Part shown: positions 20,391-29,818 of the stretch, piece after piece
Layout: every line of letters starts with the position of its first letter
How positions within the stretch are numbered: position 1 is the stretch's first letter
Assembly (NCBI GenBank): GCA_022072405.1
Contig: JAJVHX010000012.1
Span: 87,807 to 151,806 of the forward strand
Source: Phycisphaerae bacterium
Lineage (GTDB): Bacteria > Planctomycetota > Phycisphaerae > UBA1845 > CAIVHJ01
Direction: 5' to 3'
DNA length: 64,000 nt
Notes under the pieces: model-generated
What the model saw: only the letters and a program-made list of their open reading frames with translations
The model's database searches: none
Told to the model about the DNA's origin: nothing
Translations under genes and position numbers: made by a program

Positions 20391-20649
20391 GGCTCGCCCC
20401 GATCGAATACCTAACATATCCCGAACAATGGTCGGGGTCAAGGCGAGTTCATAGCATATGGATTGGGATGGGGTTACGTAGATGTCGTGTTAACAGAACT
20501 GCTGAAGTTCGCTTAGTTCATGCGAAGTGTGCAATGGTAGAGTGGTGATGAAGAGGGTTAAATTCGGGGAGGAGCTATTCTTACGAAGATCATTTTCAGG
20601 TGCACTATCAGGCAAGGCGCTGAGAGGACCAATTAACCCCCCAAGCCAA

Positions 20650-20675
20650 CGGCTGGCAGAGACGCCAGCCGCTAC
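20650..20675 (+). repeat. Hairpin repeat GGCTGGCAGAGACGCCAGCCGCTAC
   Basis: An 8-bp stem (CGGCTGGC with GCCAGCCG) closes a short loop AGAGAC and is followed by CTAC. The sequence matches the right half of the cruciform at 62670-62742 (CGGCCGGCAGAGGCGCCGGCCG then CTAC), with stem changes that keep the pairing. It lies in the 337-base gap between the polymerase gene and pgk, which otherwise shows nothing that I can support. Confidence 0.6.
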
Positions 20676-20727
20676 GAATTTAATTTTGCTGACTGCTACA
20701 CGCTGCCCACTGATAGCTGACCGCTTA

Positions 20728-21954
20728 TCAGGAGTTATCGAGGAGTTCAACGGCTTCGAAGGGTTTGCCTTCGAGGAACTCAAGCGAAGCTCCGCCACCG
20801 GTGGAGATGTGGCTGATGCGGTTCTCCAGGCCGCTGGCGATGATGGCGGCTGCGCTATCTCCGCCACCGACAATGCTGGTCGCGCCGTTATCCGTCACTT
20901 TGGCGATGGCTTCGGCCATGGCGAAAGTACCCGCGTTGAAGGGCGGGGTTTCAAAAACTCCCATCGGACCGTTCCAGACGATGGTCTTGGCTGAACCGAT
21001 CACATCGCGGAAACCGGCGATCGTTTTAGGCCCAATGTCAAGCCCCTTCATTCCGGCAGGAATATTTCCGCTGCAGACCTGTGTCGTTGCACTGCTGCTG
21101 ATCTCGGTGGCGCAGACGCTATCGATCGGAAGTTTGAGTTTGTCGCCGGCCATCTGCATCAACCGGCGGGCTTCTTCGACCTTATCGGGTTCAGCCAGGC
21201 TGGCGCCAACCTGCTCGCCCCGGGCCAGCAGGAAGGTATAGGTCATGGCCCCGCCGATCAGAATCGTGTCGCATTTGGGCAGCAGATTGGAAATCACCCC
21301 GATCTTGTCGGAGACTTTGGCCCCACCCAGCACGCAGACGAAAGGCCGAGCGGGCGACTTGAGCGTTTCTCCGAGAAATTTCAACTCCTTCTGCACCAGG
21401 AAACCGACCACCTTGGGCCGATCACCCATCAATAGCGGCACCGTGTGCATAGAAGCATTATCGCGATGGCAGGTGCCGAAGGCGTCATTCACATAGACCT
21501 CGGCCAGATCGACCAGCTTGCGGGCAAACTGCCGCTTCTTGATATCGAGGGCGGGGTCTTTCTTCGCGTCCTTGCCCTTGATCTCTTCTTCGGGGTAGTA
21601 GCGGACGTTCTCCAGCAGCACGGCATGGCCTTTGCGCAGCTTGGTGACCGCTTCGGGTTTGTGATCGCCCAGATAATCCGGCACCAGCAGTACTTCGTGG
21701 CCCAAGAGTTCGCTGAGGCGTTTAGCCACCGGAGCCAGTGAATATTTGGGCACGATCTGACCGTCAGGCCGGCCGAGATGGCTCATCAGAATCAGACGAC
21801 CGTCGTGCTCGAGGATATATTTGATCGTGGGCAGAGCTTCGACGATACGGCGATCGTCGGTGATGTGCAGTTGCTTGTCGAGCGGAACGTTGAAATCGGC
21901 CCGCATCAACACAAACTTGCCTTCGACATTGACCTGATCAATCGATTTTTTCAT
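20728..21954 (-). CDS. pgk: Phosphoglycerate kinase
   Basis: This enzyme transfers the phosphate of 1,3-bisphosphoglycerate to ADP in glycolysis. The N-terminal substrate-binding segment VLMRADFNVPLD and the basic SHLGRPDG are present, as are FGTCHRDNAS-like residues, the hinge VLGGAKVSDKIGVI, and the nucleotide-binding C-terminal GGGDSAAAI..HISTGGGASLEFLEGK. The length of 408 residues is normal. It lies 158 bases downstream of gap on the same strand, a common glycolytic pairing. The end of the protein is ..FEAVELLDNS, slightly longer than many homologues. Confidence 0.98.
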   Translation of the reverse strand: MKKSIDQVNVEGKFVLMRADFNVPLDKQLHITDDRRIVEALPTIKYILEHDGRLILMSHLGRPDGQIVPKYSLAPVAKRLSELLGHEVLLVPDYLGDHKPEAVTKLRKGHAVLLENVRYYPEEEIKGKDAKKDPALDIKKRQFARKLVDLAEVYVNDAFGTCHRDNASMHTVPLLMGDRPKVVGFLVQKELKFLGETLKSPARPFVCVLGGAKVSDKIGVISNLLPKCDTILIGGAMTYTFLLARGEQVGASLAEPDKVEEARRLMQMAGDKLKLPIDSVCATEISSSATTQVCSGNIPAGMKGLDIGPKTIAGFRDVIGSAKTIVWNGPMGVFETPPFNAGTFAMAEAIAKVTDNGATSIVGGGDSAAAIIASGLENRISHISTGGGASLEFLEGKPFEAVELLDNS

Positions 21955-22112
21955 GGTGCGATTACCTGAATGGTTTGGAAATTACGACTGAAAATCAACT
22001 CCGCGCGGAATGTAATCCGCAGCGCTTTAAGTTCTATTCAATACCCGCTCGCCGGCGTTTGCGGCGCTACTTTCTGCAATCCCCTGTCCCCTAAAACCCT
22101 TTTACCCTTTCT

Positions 22113-23141
22113 TTACAAAGTCGCCATCTTGGCGATGACATCCGCGGTGCGCATCGAATAGCCCCACTCATTATCATACCAGCTGATCACCTTGAGCATT
22201 TTGCCGCCGCTGCCGGGCATGGTCATGGTGCTGAGGGCATCAAAGATGCTGCTGGCGGGGTGGCCGATGATATCGCTGCTGACGATCGGGTCTTCGGTGT
22301 ATTCCAGGATGCCTTTCAGTTTGCCGTGGGACGCTTCCTTGATGGCGGTGTTAACCTCCTCTTTGGTGACGCTGCGTTTCATCGTCGCGGTCAGATCAAC
22401 CAGCGAACCGGTGATGGTCGGCACGCGGATGGCAAAACCGTTAAGCTTGCCGTTCAGCGCCGGGATCACCTTACCGACCGCTTTAGCAGCACCGGTGGTG
22501 GTCGGGATCATGTTAACTCCGGCTGCCCGGGCGCGGCGCAGATCTTTGTGGATCGCATCGGCCACCACCTGATCGTTGGTGTAGGCGTGGATAGTGGTCA
22601 TCAGTCCTTCTTCGATGCCGAAGCTTTCATGGAGCACTTTGGCGACTGGTGCGAGGCAGTTGGTCGTGCAGCTGGCGTTGGATACGCACAGATGTTTGCT
22701 GGTCAGTTCGCCGTCATTGACGCCCATGACCACGGTGAAATCGGGTTCATCCTTGGCGGGAGCGCTCAGCACCACTTTGCGGGCACCGGCTTTGAGATGA
22801 TCGCCATAGCCGCCTTTCGGACTTTCACGGGCGGTAAAGACGCCGGTACTTTCCAAAGCCACATCGACGTGCAGATCTTTCCACGGCAGCTTGGTCGGGT
22901 CTTTTTCACTCAATACGCGAATCTCCATGCCATCCACCAGCAGGATGTTGTCACCCTTGATGCTCACCTCGCCCGGGTAACGGCCCTGGGCACTGTCATA
23001 TTTAAACAACGTCGCCAGCGACTTGGCATCGGATAGATCGTTGACTGCCACGACCTGGAATTTACCCTTCTGAGCGAGCATCGCCCGCAGCGCCAGCCGA
23101 CCGATCCGACCAAATCCGTTGATTGCCACTTTGACCGCCAT
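22113..23141 (-). CDS. gap: Glyceraldehyde-3-phosphate dehydrogenase
   Basis: The protein catalyses the NAD-dependent oxidation and phosphorylation of glyceraldehyde-3-phosphate. It has the N-terminal dinucleotide fold [18 protein letters not shown], the active-site [17 protein letters not shown] with its nucleophilic Cys, the HAYTNDQ stretch, and the C-terminal [12 protein letters not shown]. At 342 residues it is of normal length. The gene precedes pgk on the minus strand, and the two are likely co-transcribed. A TATAAT-like hexamer lies upstream on the minus strand (complement of 23258-23263), but no convincing -35 element accompanies it. Confidence 0.98.
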   Translation of the reverse strand: MAVKVAINGFGRIGRLALRAMLAQKGKFQVVAVNDLSDAKSLATLFKYDSAQGRYPGEVSIKGDNILLVDGMEIRVLSEKDPTKLPWKDLHVDVALESTGVFTARESPKGGYGDHLKAGARKVVLSAPAKDEPDFTVVMGVNDGELTSKHLCVSNASCTTNCLAPVAKVLHESFGIEEGLMTTIHAYTNDQVVADAIHKDLRRARAAGVNMIPTTTGAAKAVGKVIPALNGKLNGFAIRVPTITGSLVDLTATMKRSVTKEEVNTAIKEASHGKLKGILEYTEDPIVSSDIIGHPASSIFDALSTMTMPGSGGKMLKVISWYDNEWGYSMRTADVIAKMATL

Positions 23142-23284
23142 GATGGATCTCCATATTGAGAGGATTACTCGTTGCAGTCAGGTATTTTCCTACGAAACGC
23201 GACTACTGACAACTGCGGCCGCAGAGAAACTGCTCCAAGGTCGTCCGAGAATCAATAATTATATAGTGTGAAATACTTTAGGGG

Positions 23285-24484
23285 CTATAACTTTGGGTGT
23301 CCGTCAGTTTTCCACGGCAAATAGGTGAAATCCGCCTGCACTGGAAATTCGCGGCCCGGGGCGCACTTGCGCAGATCGTAAGCGCAGCGACCATGCATCA
23401 ATTGTTCCGCGATTATTTCTGCGGTGATGGGTGCGAGTACCATGCCGGTCCGGTAGTGACCCGTGGCAACCCACAAATTTTCGCTACCCGGCACGCGACC
23501 CATGTAGGGCCGGCGATCCGGTGTGCCCGGGCGCAGACCGACCCAGCTCTGTAATATCTTCGCTTCAGCGAGCAGGGGAATGTGTTGCAACGCCTGGCGA
23601 GTCAGCTTGTGCCAGCCGGTGACGGTCGGCTTGGTGTGATAGCCCAGTTGCGGTTCGAGTGTCGAACCGATCAGCAGCAAACCATCGCGCCTGGGGATGG
23701 AGTAAAAACGATCTTCCACCACTGCGACCATATGCTTGATCAGACGGTTTGGCTGTTCGATCAGTAAGATCTGACCGGCTGCCGGATACACCGGCGTATG
23801 CTGCTGCAACAATGGATCGATTTGCCACGACCAGGCTCCCGCGCAGACGATTACCGTGCCCGACCGAATTTCGCCTGCCGTAGTTAACACTCCCTGGACG
23901 GTGAATGGTGCATCGTGTTGATCCCGGATCAGTTCTTGAACCGTGAGGCCTTCACGAATTTCCACGCCACGCTTACGACAACATTCCACCAGCGCAGCCA
24001 TCAATCGCGGCGGGCGGACCTGGGCGGTGAGGCGGCAAAGCTGCGCTCCGAAATCGGTCGGGGTTACATGGGGTTCAAGTTCACGCGCCTGCGGCGTATC
24101 CAGTGTGGTTACCCATGCGGGATCGGCCGGATGACGCTGATGGGCCGTCTCGCTTTCGCGCCGGGCCATCTGCCGGCGATTTTCATCGAGCAGCGGTTTG
24201 AACGCTCCGCAACGCCAATACTCCGGATCGATTCCGCTGCGTTCGTGCAGATCATTGGCCCAGGCTTCGTAACGCCACAACGCGTCAAAGTGCATCCGGG
24301 CGAGCGGATCGGTGCGGTGCCAACTGCACGGCGTGAGTACGCCCGCACTGGCCCACGACGCCTGCTGCCCGCAACGGTCGCGCTCCACCACCACGACACG
24401 CAAACCCTCACCCGCCAGCCGGTCGGCGATCGACAAGCCAATGACACCACCACCTACAACCAGAACATCAGTCGCCATATGCAA
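23285..24484 (-). CDS. thiO: FAD-dependent glycine oxidase, ThiO-like
   Basis: The 399-residue protein is an FAD-dependent amine oxidoreductase of the DAO family. The N-terminal FAD fold DVLVVGGGVIGLSIADRLAGEG, then QASWASAGVLTP, and the C-terminal WVGLRPGTPDRRPYMGRVPG...TGHYRTGMVLAPITAEII are typical of ThiO glycine oxidase, which supplies an imine for the thiazole part of thiamine. No other thiamine genes are in the window, so a related glycine or D-amino-acid oxidase is possible. The start is ATG at 24484 or the second ATG at 24478 (MATDVLVV). No clear ribosome-binding site helps to decide. Confidence 0.82.
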   Translation of the reverse strand: MHMATDVLVVGGGVIGLSIADRLAGEGLRVVVVERDRCGQQASWASAGVLTPCSWHRTDPLARMHFDALWRYEAWANDLHERSGIDPEYWRCGAFKPLLDENRRQMARRESETAHQRHPADPAWVTTLDTPQARELEPHVTPTDFGAQLCRLTAQVRPPRLMAALVECCRKRGVEIREGLTVQELIRDQHDAPFTVQGVLTTAGEIRSGTVIVCAGAWSWQIDPLLQQHTPVYPAAGQILLIEQPNRLIKHMVAVVEDRFYSIPRRDGLLLIGSTLEPQLGYHTKPTVTGWHKLTRQALQHIPLLAEAKILQSWVGLRPGTPDRRPYMGRVPGSENLWVATGHYRTGMVLAPITAEIIAEQLMHGRCAYDLRKCAPGREFPVQADFTYLPWKTDGHPKL

Positions 24485-24495
24485 TTAATCTGTAT

Positions 24496-24599
24496 GGTGA
24501 ATTCAGGTACGGTATCGTATGAACCCAAATTCAAACCCACCCTGTTGAAGACCGCTCCCTTACGGTCGCGGCTCGGTGAAATGATACCCGTACTGAATC
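24496..24599 (+). repeat. Dispersed palindromic repeat, family ACCGCTCCCTGACGG, copy 2 with complementary arms
   Basis: The core GAAGACCGCTCCCTTACGGTC then GCGGCTCGGTGAAA (24547-24580) is flanked by arms that pair imperfectly with each other: ATTCAGGTACGGTATC on the left and GATACCCGTACTGAAT on the right. These arms differ from those of copy 3, yet each pair is self-complementary. It lies between the ThiO-like gene start and the 3' end of a membrane-protein gene. Next to it, at 24611-24651, ATGGAGAAT and ATTCTCCAT form another 9-bp stem. Confidence 0.7.
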
Positions 24600-24666
24600 A
24601 GGAATAGAGTATGGAGAATTGAAGGAATACGATTTCTCTTTCATTCTCCATTCTAAATTCGCTATT

Positions 24667-26676
24667 CTACATTCCTTCCTGGGTCATATACATGCGGGTG
24701 GGCAGAATCATCCGCGTAATACGCAGCAGCGTGAAGAGCCGTTCACGCCGGGCACGATAGCGTTCCATCAGGGGAGTCAGCTGCACCGGGCAAATCTGAA
24801 TTTCGACCGGTTGCTTAAAATCATGTTGCCCCTCGGCCCAGAAGAATATCTCGCAGACTGGAGCATCACGCGTAAACAGGAAAAAGCGAAATCCGCTACC
24901 CGCCAGCGGTCGATGAAAAGTGAATTTCAATTTTCGCACCCCCACCTCGTCGCGGGACATGATTTCGGTATCAAACCATTCGCCCGGTATGGTTTCATTC
25001 TGCGATAATTCGCCGCCGCGATGCATGGTGCGCAATAAAAACTCACCGAGCAACCCTTTGAAGTAGCGATTTTCCTCCAGAGTCACAGTAAAGGTGTGGA
25101 CATCGATCTGCACGATCTGTGTGGCTGCCGGTCCCATGAGCAGGTGGGGGGCGAAGGTCAACACCTGGCCATGGATCGATCCGGGCGATGCATTCCACGG
25201 TTGCTCCATGCTCAGCGGCAGGTAGATGTTGACCAGCGGTTGATTGATGAAGAACAATTGCTCATCCGGATCAGCCGGTTGCATGGTGCTCAGCTGCGCG
25301 AGGGTCCATTGCTCGGCGCTGGTGATTGCCACCCACACCTGTCGGTATAGCACCAAGGCGAAGAGCGACAATCCGACAAAGAACCAGCAGACTCCGCGAC
25401 TGATGCGTGTCTGACCTGCCGAGGCGGTGGCGGGTTTGAGTACCAAGGCGATCGCCCAGGCGGCAGCAGCCATATACGCCGTGTGCGGCGTGGGCAGGAT
25501 CGGTACAGCGGGCCAGATGGCCAGAGTGATCCACAATGGCCAAATCCACCAGCCCCGTACCTTCCGCCAACAGGCGATAATATATAACGTCGCCCAGAAC
25601 AGCAGTACGCCGGTCATCAGCAGCATATCGCCCGTCGCATAAAGCCACGGATTGCCCGCTTCCTGCGTACCGATAAACATCGGACAGATCCACACCACCG
25701 CCACGAGGTAATAGACCAGTTTGCCCAGATACCACAGGAGGTAACCCGCATCGGCTGCACCATCGGGTCGGCGACAGTAAACCTCGGCGATCTCACCGGA
25801 AAACCGCGTCATCCGCCAGTAGAGGAATATCGCCGCCACCAGCCACAATAAACCATGCACCCACCATCTGCCCCGCAACCACCGCCAGCCTCCATAAACA
25901 ATATCCAGGCTCATGGTGATCACCGGCAGAACAATCATGTTCTCGCGACAGAACAGACCCGCCACGAAAAATACCAGCACCGCAAGAAATAAACCGGGGT
26001 GAATAGATGGAACGGGAGAATCGGAAGAGAGGTTACTGGCTTCAGACTTCAGGCTATCGGTTAATGCATGGGAAGTTCCTCCGGCAGTCTGTAGCCGATA
26101 GCCGGTAGTTCCCACTTGCTTGATTCCCGAGGCATATAGATACGCGAGCACCGCGGCGAGGAAGAAAGTCGTCTGCATCAGCACATTCAGCGCGGCGATC
26201 CAGCTGACTACAAAAACACTGATGGGATAGATTACGAACAGGATGCCGGCCAGTGCGCTCCAGCCGACCCGTCCGGTGAGCCGCCGAGCCAGCAGGAACG
26301 TGAGCACCGCCGCCGCCCAGTGCCAGAACAGATTCTGCAGATGCATCAGCGGCAGGTTCTGTCCCGACCCGTCCTGGGCCGCCTTCATAAAGATCATGGC
26401 CAGTGGCCGGCTGTACTGCCAGCGCAGCGGTTGATCCTGCCACCAGGCCGTCAAAAACTTCGCCGGCTCAATTTCGGTACTCTCGGTGAGCGTCTGCCAG
26501 TTCCAGCCACCCAGCCGCAGGGTCCGCAGGTGCCAATGATCATCCAGATAGATACCGTCATGCACGCACCAGCCATGCACCGCCACCACCAGCACTCCCA
26601 GCAGCACAATCACCAATCCCACCTGCTGGGCAGGGTCCATCCGCGACCAGTGCGTATTTGACGTTCTTTCCGCCAA
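24667..26676 (-). CDS. Large polytopic membrane protein, GT-C/GT39-like
   Basis: The 669-residue protein has roughly ten to twelve membrane helices in residues 15-470, followed by a soluble C-terminal region of about 190 residues. The early loop with YLDDHWHL and the stretch LFWHWAAAVLTFLLARRLTGR..GILFVIYPISVFVVSWIAALNVL resemble GT-C type glycosyltransferases and related O-mannosyltransferase-like proteins, but no catalytic assignment is safe. A segment of about 40 residues (VGTTGYRLQTAGGTSHALTD and following) is hydrophilic and of different composition. Its DNA resembles intergenic repeats, as if an element had inserted between two helices. The ORF-track start is TTG with AGGA very close; Met13 (26640) is a good alternative. 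Confidence 0.7.
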   Translation of the reverse strand: MAERTSNTHWSRMDPAQQVGLVIVLLGVLVVAVHGWCVHDGIYLDDHWHLRTLRLGGWNWQTLTESTEIEPAKFLTAWWQDQPLRWQYSRPLAMIFMKAAQDGSGQNLPLMHLQNLFWHWAAAVLTFLLARRLTGRVGWSALAGILFVIYPISVFVVSWIAALNVLMQTTFFLAAVLAYLYASGIKQVGTTGYRLQTAGGTSHALTDSLKSEASNLSSDSPVPSIHPGLFLAVLVFFVAGLFCRENMIVLPVITMSLDIVYGGWRWLRGRWWVHGLLWLVAAIFLYWRMTRFSGEIAEVYCRRPDGAADAGYLLWYLGKLVYYLVAVVWICPMFIGTQEAGNPWLYATGDMLLMTGVLLFWATLYIIACWRKVRGWWIWPLWITLAIWPAVPILPTPHTAYMAAAAWAIALVLKPATASAGQTRISRGVCWFFVGLSLFALVLYRQVWVAITSAEQWTLAQLSTMQPADPDEQLFFINQPLVNIYLPLSMEQPWNASPGSIHGQVLTFAPHLLMGPAATQIVQIDVHTFTVTLEENRYFKGLLGEFLLRTMHRGGELSQNETIPGEWFDTEIMSRDEVGVRKLKFTFHRPLAGSGFRFFLFTRDAPVCEIFFWAEGQHDFKQPVEIQICPVQLTPLMERYRARRERLFTLLRITRMILPTRMYMTQEGM

Positions 26677-26780
26677 TTCCTATGATTCTCCAACGGTTTC
26701 GTCGTTCGCGGCGGTGATAACCCGCACGGCGCGGATCATTCAAACTCGATATTTTCTGTTTCGCCTGGAACGGCGCCGTT

Positions 26781-28148
26781 ATGCCGAAGAGACTATTTTA
26801 TCTACAGTTGTGGGTTCTGCCGATGGCCAGTCTGCTGGGGTGTTTTAACGAACGTTCTTTTCCGGTCGGGAGGGCGGAATTGATCCGTATCGCCCCTTCC
26901 GCGTCCCAGTTGCCGCCGCGGGACTGGCTGGTGCAGGCTCATGGCCAGTTGCAGCAGCTTTTGCCGGGCGAAAACCGCCCGACGCTGCTCACCGGCGACC
27001 TGACCACGCCCGCCGGCCAGCCGGTCGATGTTTTCAAAATTTACCACTCCCGTTTCGAGGATATGGATTCGCTGCTGGTCAATGCGGTGGGCATTACCCA
27101 CACCGCCCAGGTGGCGTCGCGCGGCTTGGGGCTGGATCAACCCCTGCCCGACTGGCCTGGGTTTGCGGATCTCACTATTACCGTTGATGAATCGTTGCGC
27201 CTCAGCGGGCGCATCGGTTGGGCGGTGGATGAGGCCGGACAGAGAATCGACGCACCCTGTATCGTGATCCTGCCGGGATTGTTCGGCGGTAATGCGGTCT
27301 GGCGAACGCGCGATCTGGCGGTCGGTCTGCGAACCTGCGGATTTCATGTGCTGGCTTTGGAATTACGGGCTTGCGGCCAGACCGAGAAAAATTTTCCGCA
27401 ATATTACACCACCTGGGGATTGCTCGAGTCCAATGACCTGCTGCGGGTTTCGAAATGGCTCGAAGAACAGCCGCAGGTACAATCGACCGGCTTGGTCGCC
27501 ACCTGCTGGGGCTCGAACATCGCGCTCGCGACCGTGTGGGCGGAGGGTCGTCCAGCCGACGATCCCAAAGTACCCGTCAAAGTAGCCCCGCATGTTCCGC
27601 GCGCCACCGATCGCCCAGCCTTCACCGCCGGCGTGCTTTTGTTTTCTCCGGCATTGAATTACGAGGAAATGTCGGTGGCTCTCGAAAAGCCCCAGTCCGC
27701 CCTGCGGGCCCCGATATTGAAGGCCTTTCAGGATGTGGTGCGCGAGCGCAAAAAACTCAAAAATCATCAGCCGATCGACGGCCGGCTGGAAACTCTGGTC
27801 GGTGCGGAAGTCCGCCAGTACCCCTTCTTCAATTATCCCGGCAGCGACTGGGACGCCCGCCAGTATATGCGTTTCCGCACCTTTCGGGACAAGCCCTATG
27901 ACGACAAGCTGCAACACACGCGGATGCCGCTATTGATCGTGCATGCTTACAATGATCCGATGGTGCCCAGCCAATGCATCGCCGATCTGCTGGCTGCGAC
28001 GCACAATCCCAACGTCGCGGCCGTCATCCTGCCCGGCGGCGGCCATGTCGGCTTTCCCGCCTACAGCAAGGAATATTACTTCAGCCTGATTGTCAATTTC
28101 TTCGATCCCGCCACCCGGCCGCAGGCCTGCAAAATCACTGCTGACTGA
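26781..28148 (+). CDS. Lipoprotein alpha/beta hydrolase, YheT-like, with apparent Cys nucleophile
   Basis: The 455-residue protein begins with a signal peptide and lipobox (PMASLLGC), so it is probably membrane-anchored on the outside. The body is an alpha/beta hydrolase resembling the YheT group: CIVILPGLFGGNAVWRTRDLA for the oxyanion side, ATCWGSNIAL at the nucleophile elbow, AYNDPMVP for the acid and LPGGGHVGFPAY for the His. Where YheT-type enzymes have G-F-S-L-G-G-N, this has A-T-C-W-G-S-N, which puts Cys at the nucleophile position, as in dienelactone hydrolase. The substrate is unknown; an ester or amide is expected from the fold. It stands divergent to the membrane-protein gene, with about 100 bases between them. 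Confidence 0.75.
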   Translation: MPKRLFYLQLWVLPMASLLGCFNERSFPVGRAELIRIAPSASQLPPRDWLVQAHGQLQQLLPGENRPTLLTGDLTTPAGQPVDVFKIYHSRFEDMDSLLVNAVGITHTAQVASRGLGLDQPLPDWPGFADLTITVDESLRLSGRIGWAVDEAGQRIDAPCIVILPGLFGGNAVWRTRDLAVGLRTCGFHVLALELRACGQTEKNFPQYYTTWGLLESNDLLRVSKWLEEQPQVQSTGLVATCWGSNIALATVWAEGRPADDPKVPVKVAPHVPRATDRPAFTAGVLLFSPALNYEEMSVALEKPQSALRAPILKAFQDVVRERKKLKNHQPIDGRLETLVGAEVRQYPFFNYPGSDWDARQYMRFRTFRDKPYDDKLQHTRMPLLIVHAYNDPMVPSQCIADLLAATHNPNVAAVILPGGGHVGFPAYSKEYYFSLIVNFFDPATRPQACKITAD

Positions 28149-28278
28149 TGACCTGAGCGAATCCAGCCGTATCCTGCTCCGATAATAGCAGGGCCGGGTT
28201 TTCAGCAACGCAAAATTATGGGCATTACAACTCAGGTGCTGGTCTGCCGATATTATCGACAACCGCTTGGAGTGGATC

Positions 28279-28881
28279 ATGTATCTGAAACCACGGCTTT
28301 ATCGGCTGGTACAGACCATCGTGCATGGTGATTACAGCAATTCGCTGCCGCGCGTTCAGCGGATGCTGCAGATTCAGCCTGGCGAAGTCGTGGTCGAACT
28401 GGGCTGCGGCGATGGCGGATTTGCCGATTATTTTATGCGACAGGGATGCGAATATTGGGGCGTGGATGTGGACCCAGCCCGGATCGACGCGGCCCGTCGG
28501 CGCTTCCCGCAGGCCAACTACCTGCTCGCCGATGCGGTGCAGTTACGACTCGATCAGTTGCCCCGCAGCCGGAATTTCTTCGGCCACCTGTTTCTGCATC
28601 ATATTGATGATCAAGCCTGCCGGAACCTGCTGCAACTACTTTTTGCACAACATCCCGAAGCCACTTTTGTCAGCGTCGATCCGATCCGGCCGGACCCCTG
28701 GTTTGCTAATCCCTTCGGCACAATTCTTTCCAATATGGATGACGGCCGCTTTATCCGCACACTGAAGGACTGGCGATCTCTGCTGCAACCCTGGAAGTGC
28801 GAAGAGGAAATTGTCAGCTACTGGCCGCGCTGCCCCATCTCCGCCTACTTCGCCCGCCTGACCAGCTCCCCTGTTGTATAA
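28279..28881 (+). CDS. Class I SAM-dependent methyltransferase
   Basis: The 200-residue protein has the SAM-binding motif I VVVELGCGDGGFADYF (about residues 39-54), motif II as WGVDVDPARIDAARRRF, and a later LLADAVQLRLDQLP acidic segment. These are standard for small Rossmann-type methyltransferases of the Methyltransf_25 kind. I start at ATG 28279 because the ORF-track start is a TTG four codons upstream with no ribosome-binding site. The substrate cannot be named. It follows the hydrolase gene by 130 bases in the same direction. Confidence 0.8.
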   Translation: MYLKPRLYRLVQTIVHGDYSNSLPRVQRMLQIQPGEVVVELGCGDGGFADYFMRQGCEYWGVDVDPARIDAARRRFPQANYLLADAVQLRLDQLPRSRNFFGHLFLHHIDDQACRNLLQLLFAQHPEATFVSVDPIRPDPWFANPFGTILSNMDDGRFIRTLKDWRSLLQPWKCEEEIVSYWPRCPISAYFARLTSSPVV

Positions 28882-28936
28882 AATGTGAATGCCTGCTCCT
28901 CTGCAAAATAATGAGCAAATGCATCCTGCTTGGCGG

Positions 28937-28955
28937 CACGGTTCATGGAACCGTG
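28937..28955 (+). repeat. Hairpin CACGGTTC-ATG-GAACCGTG
   Basis: A perfect 8-bp stem with a 3-base loop is flanked by GGCGG and GCACAC. It resembles the inner hairpins of the cruciform at 41350-41441 (CACGGCT...AGCCGTGGCAC), so it may be a divergent member of the same family. It lies in the 203-base gap after the methyltransferase gene and could also end its transcript, although no T-run follows. Confidence 0.45.
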
Positions 28956-29070
28956 GCACACTAATCCACAATATACGATCTATCCCCGTCGCAGGTGCTC
29001 CGGGCTTTGACAGGATACTTTGTGGTTCTTGCCTACGAATTGATCTGCTGCGAATGGGGGGTAGGGGTGA

Positions 29071-29076
29071 TATAAT
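29071..29076 (+). promoter_or_regulatory. TATAAT hexamer just upstream of rpe
   Basis: A consensus -10 hexamer ends only eight bases before the annotated rpe ATG. A transcript starting about seven bases after it would be nearly leaderless. No good -35 element is present at 17 bases upstream, where the sequence is G-rich. A second TATAAT (29785-29790) overlaps the rpe stop and could serve accD. Both are sequence matches only. Confidence 0.35.
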
Positions 29077-29084
29077 AGGCAGAT

Positions 29085-29789
29085 ATGGTGGGTACGGATT
29101 TGAAATCGGCGAAGATACGGATCGCGCCGTCGCTGTTGTCGGCGGATTTCGGGCAACTGCGCGAGGAGATCGCCCGGGTGGAAGCAGCGGGGGCGGACCT
29201 GCTGCACTGGGATGTGATGGATGGCCACTTTGTGCCCAACCTCAGCCTCGGCGTACCTGTGATTGAAAAGGTGCGGGCCTGTACCAGTCTTTTCTTCGAT
29301 ACCCATGTGATGATCACCGATCCGCTGAAATATGCGGAACCCTTCATTAAAGCCGGCAGCGACCATTACACCTTCCACATCGAAGCCACGGCTGAGCCGC
29401 GACGGGTCATCGCCCGGGTGCGCGAGCTGGGGGCCAGCGTGGGTATCTGCCTGAATCCCAGCACGCCGGCAGAAGCGATCGAACCGCTGCTGAAGGAGGT
29501 GGACCTGATACTGGTGATGAGCGTCTGGCCTGGATTTGGCGGGCAGAAATTCATCGCCGACGTATTGCCCAAGGTGCAGGAAATCGCCCGGCGTCTGCGA
29601 CCCGATCAACGGCTGGAGATCGACGGCGGTATCGGGCTGGGAACGGCCGGTCAGGCGGTGGCGGCGGGGGCCGATACGCTGGTGGCGGGCAACGCCATTT
29701 TCGGTGCCCCGGACCCAGCCGAAGCCCTGGAACGCATCCGCCAGGAAGCCGAAGAAGCGCGTGCCAATCGAACCCCTCATTTGCTATAA
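29085..29789 (+). CDS. rpe: Ribulose-phosphate 3-epimerase
   Basis: The enzyme interconverts ribulose-5-phosphate and xylulose-5-phosphate in the pentose phosphate pathway. The TIM-barrel motifs are all seen: IAPSLLSADFGQL, DLLHWDVMDGHFVPNLSLG, FFDTHVMITDP, VMSVWPGFGGQKFI and EIDGGIG. At 234 residues it is of normal length. The first residues (MVGTDLKSAK) extend a little before the usual beginning, and a TTG at 29100 preceded by GGTGGG is an alternative start that would give the transcript a short leader. It precedes accD with about 100 bases between them. Confidence 0.97.
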   Translation: MVGTDLKSAKIRIAPSLLSADFGQLREEIARVEAAGADLLHWDVMDGHFVPNLSLGVPVIEKVRACTSLFFDTHVMITDPLKYAEPFIKAGSDHYTFHIEATAEPRRVIARVRELGASVGICLNPSTPAEAIEPLLKEVDLILVMSVWPGFGGQKFIADVLPKVQEIARRLRPDQRLEIDGGIGLGTAGQAVAAGADTLVAGNAIFGAPDPAEALERIRQEAEEARANRTPHLL

Positions 29790-29818
29790 TAAGCGGAATG
29801 TCTTAACCAGGGTGACGC

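Noticed and set aside
22260-23036. 258-residue plus-strand frame opposite gap
   Set aside because: Antisense shadow of the GAPDH gene, without a ribosome-binding site or motifs.
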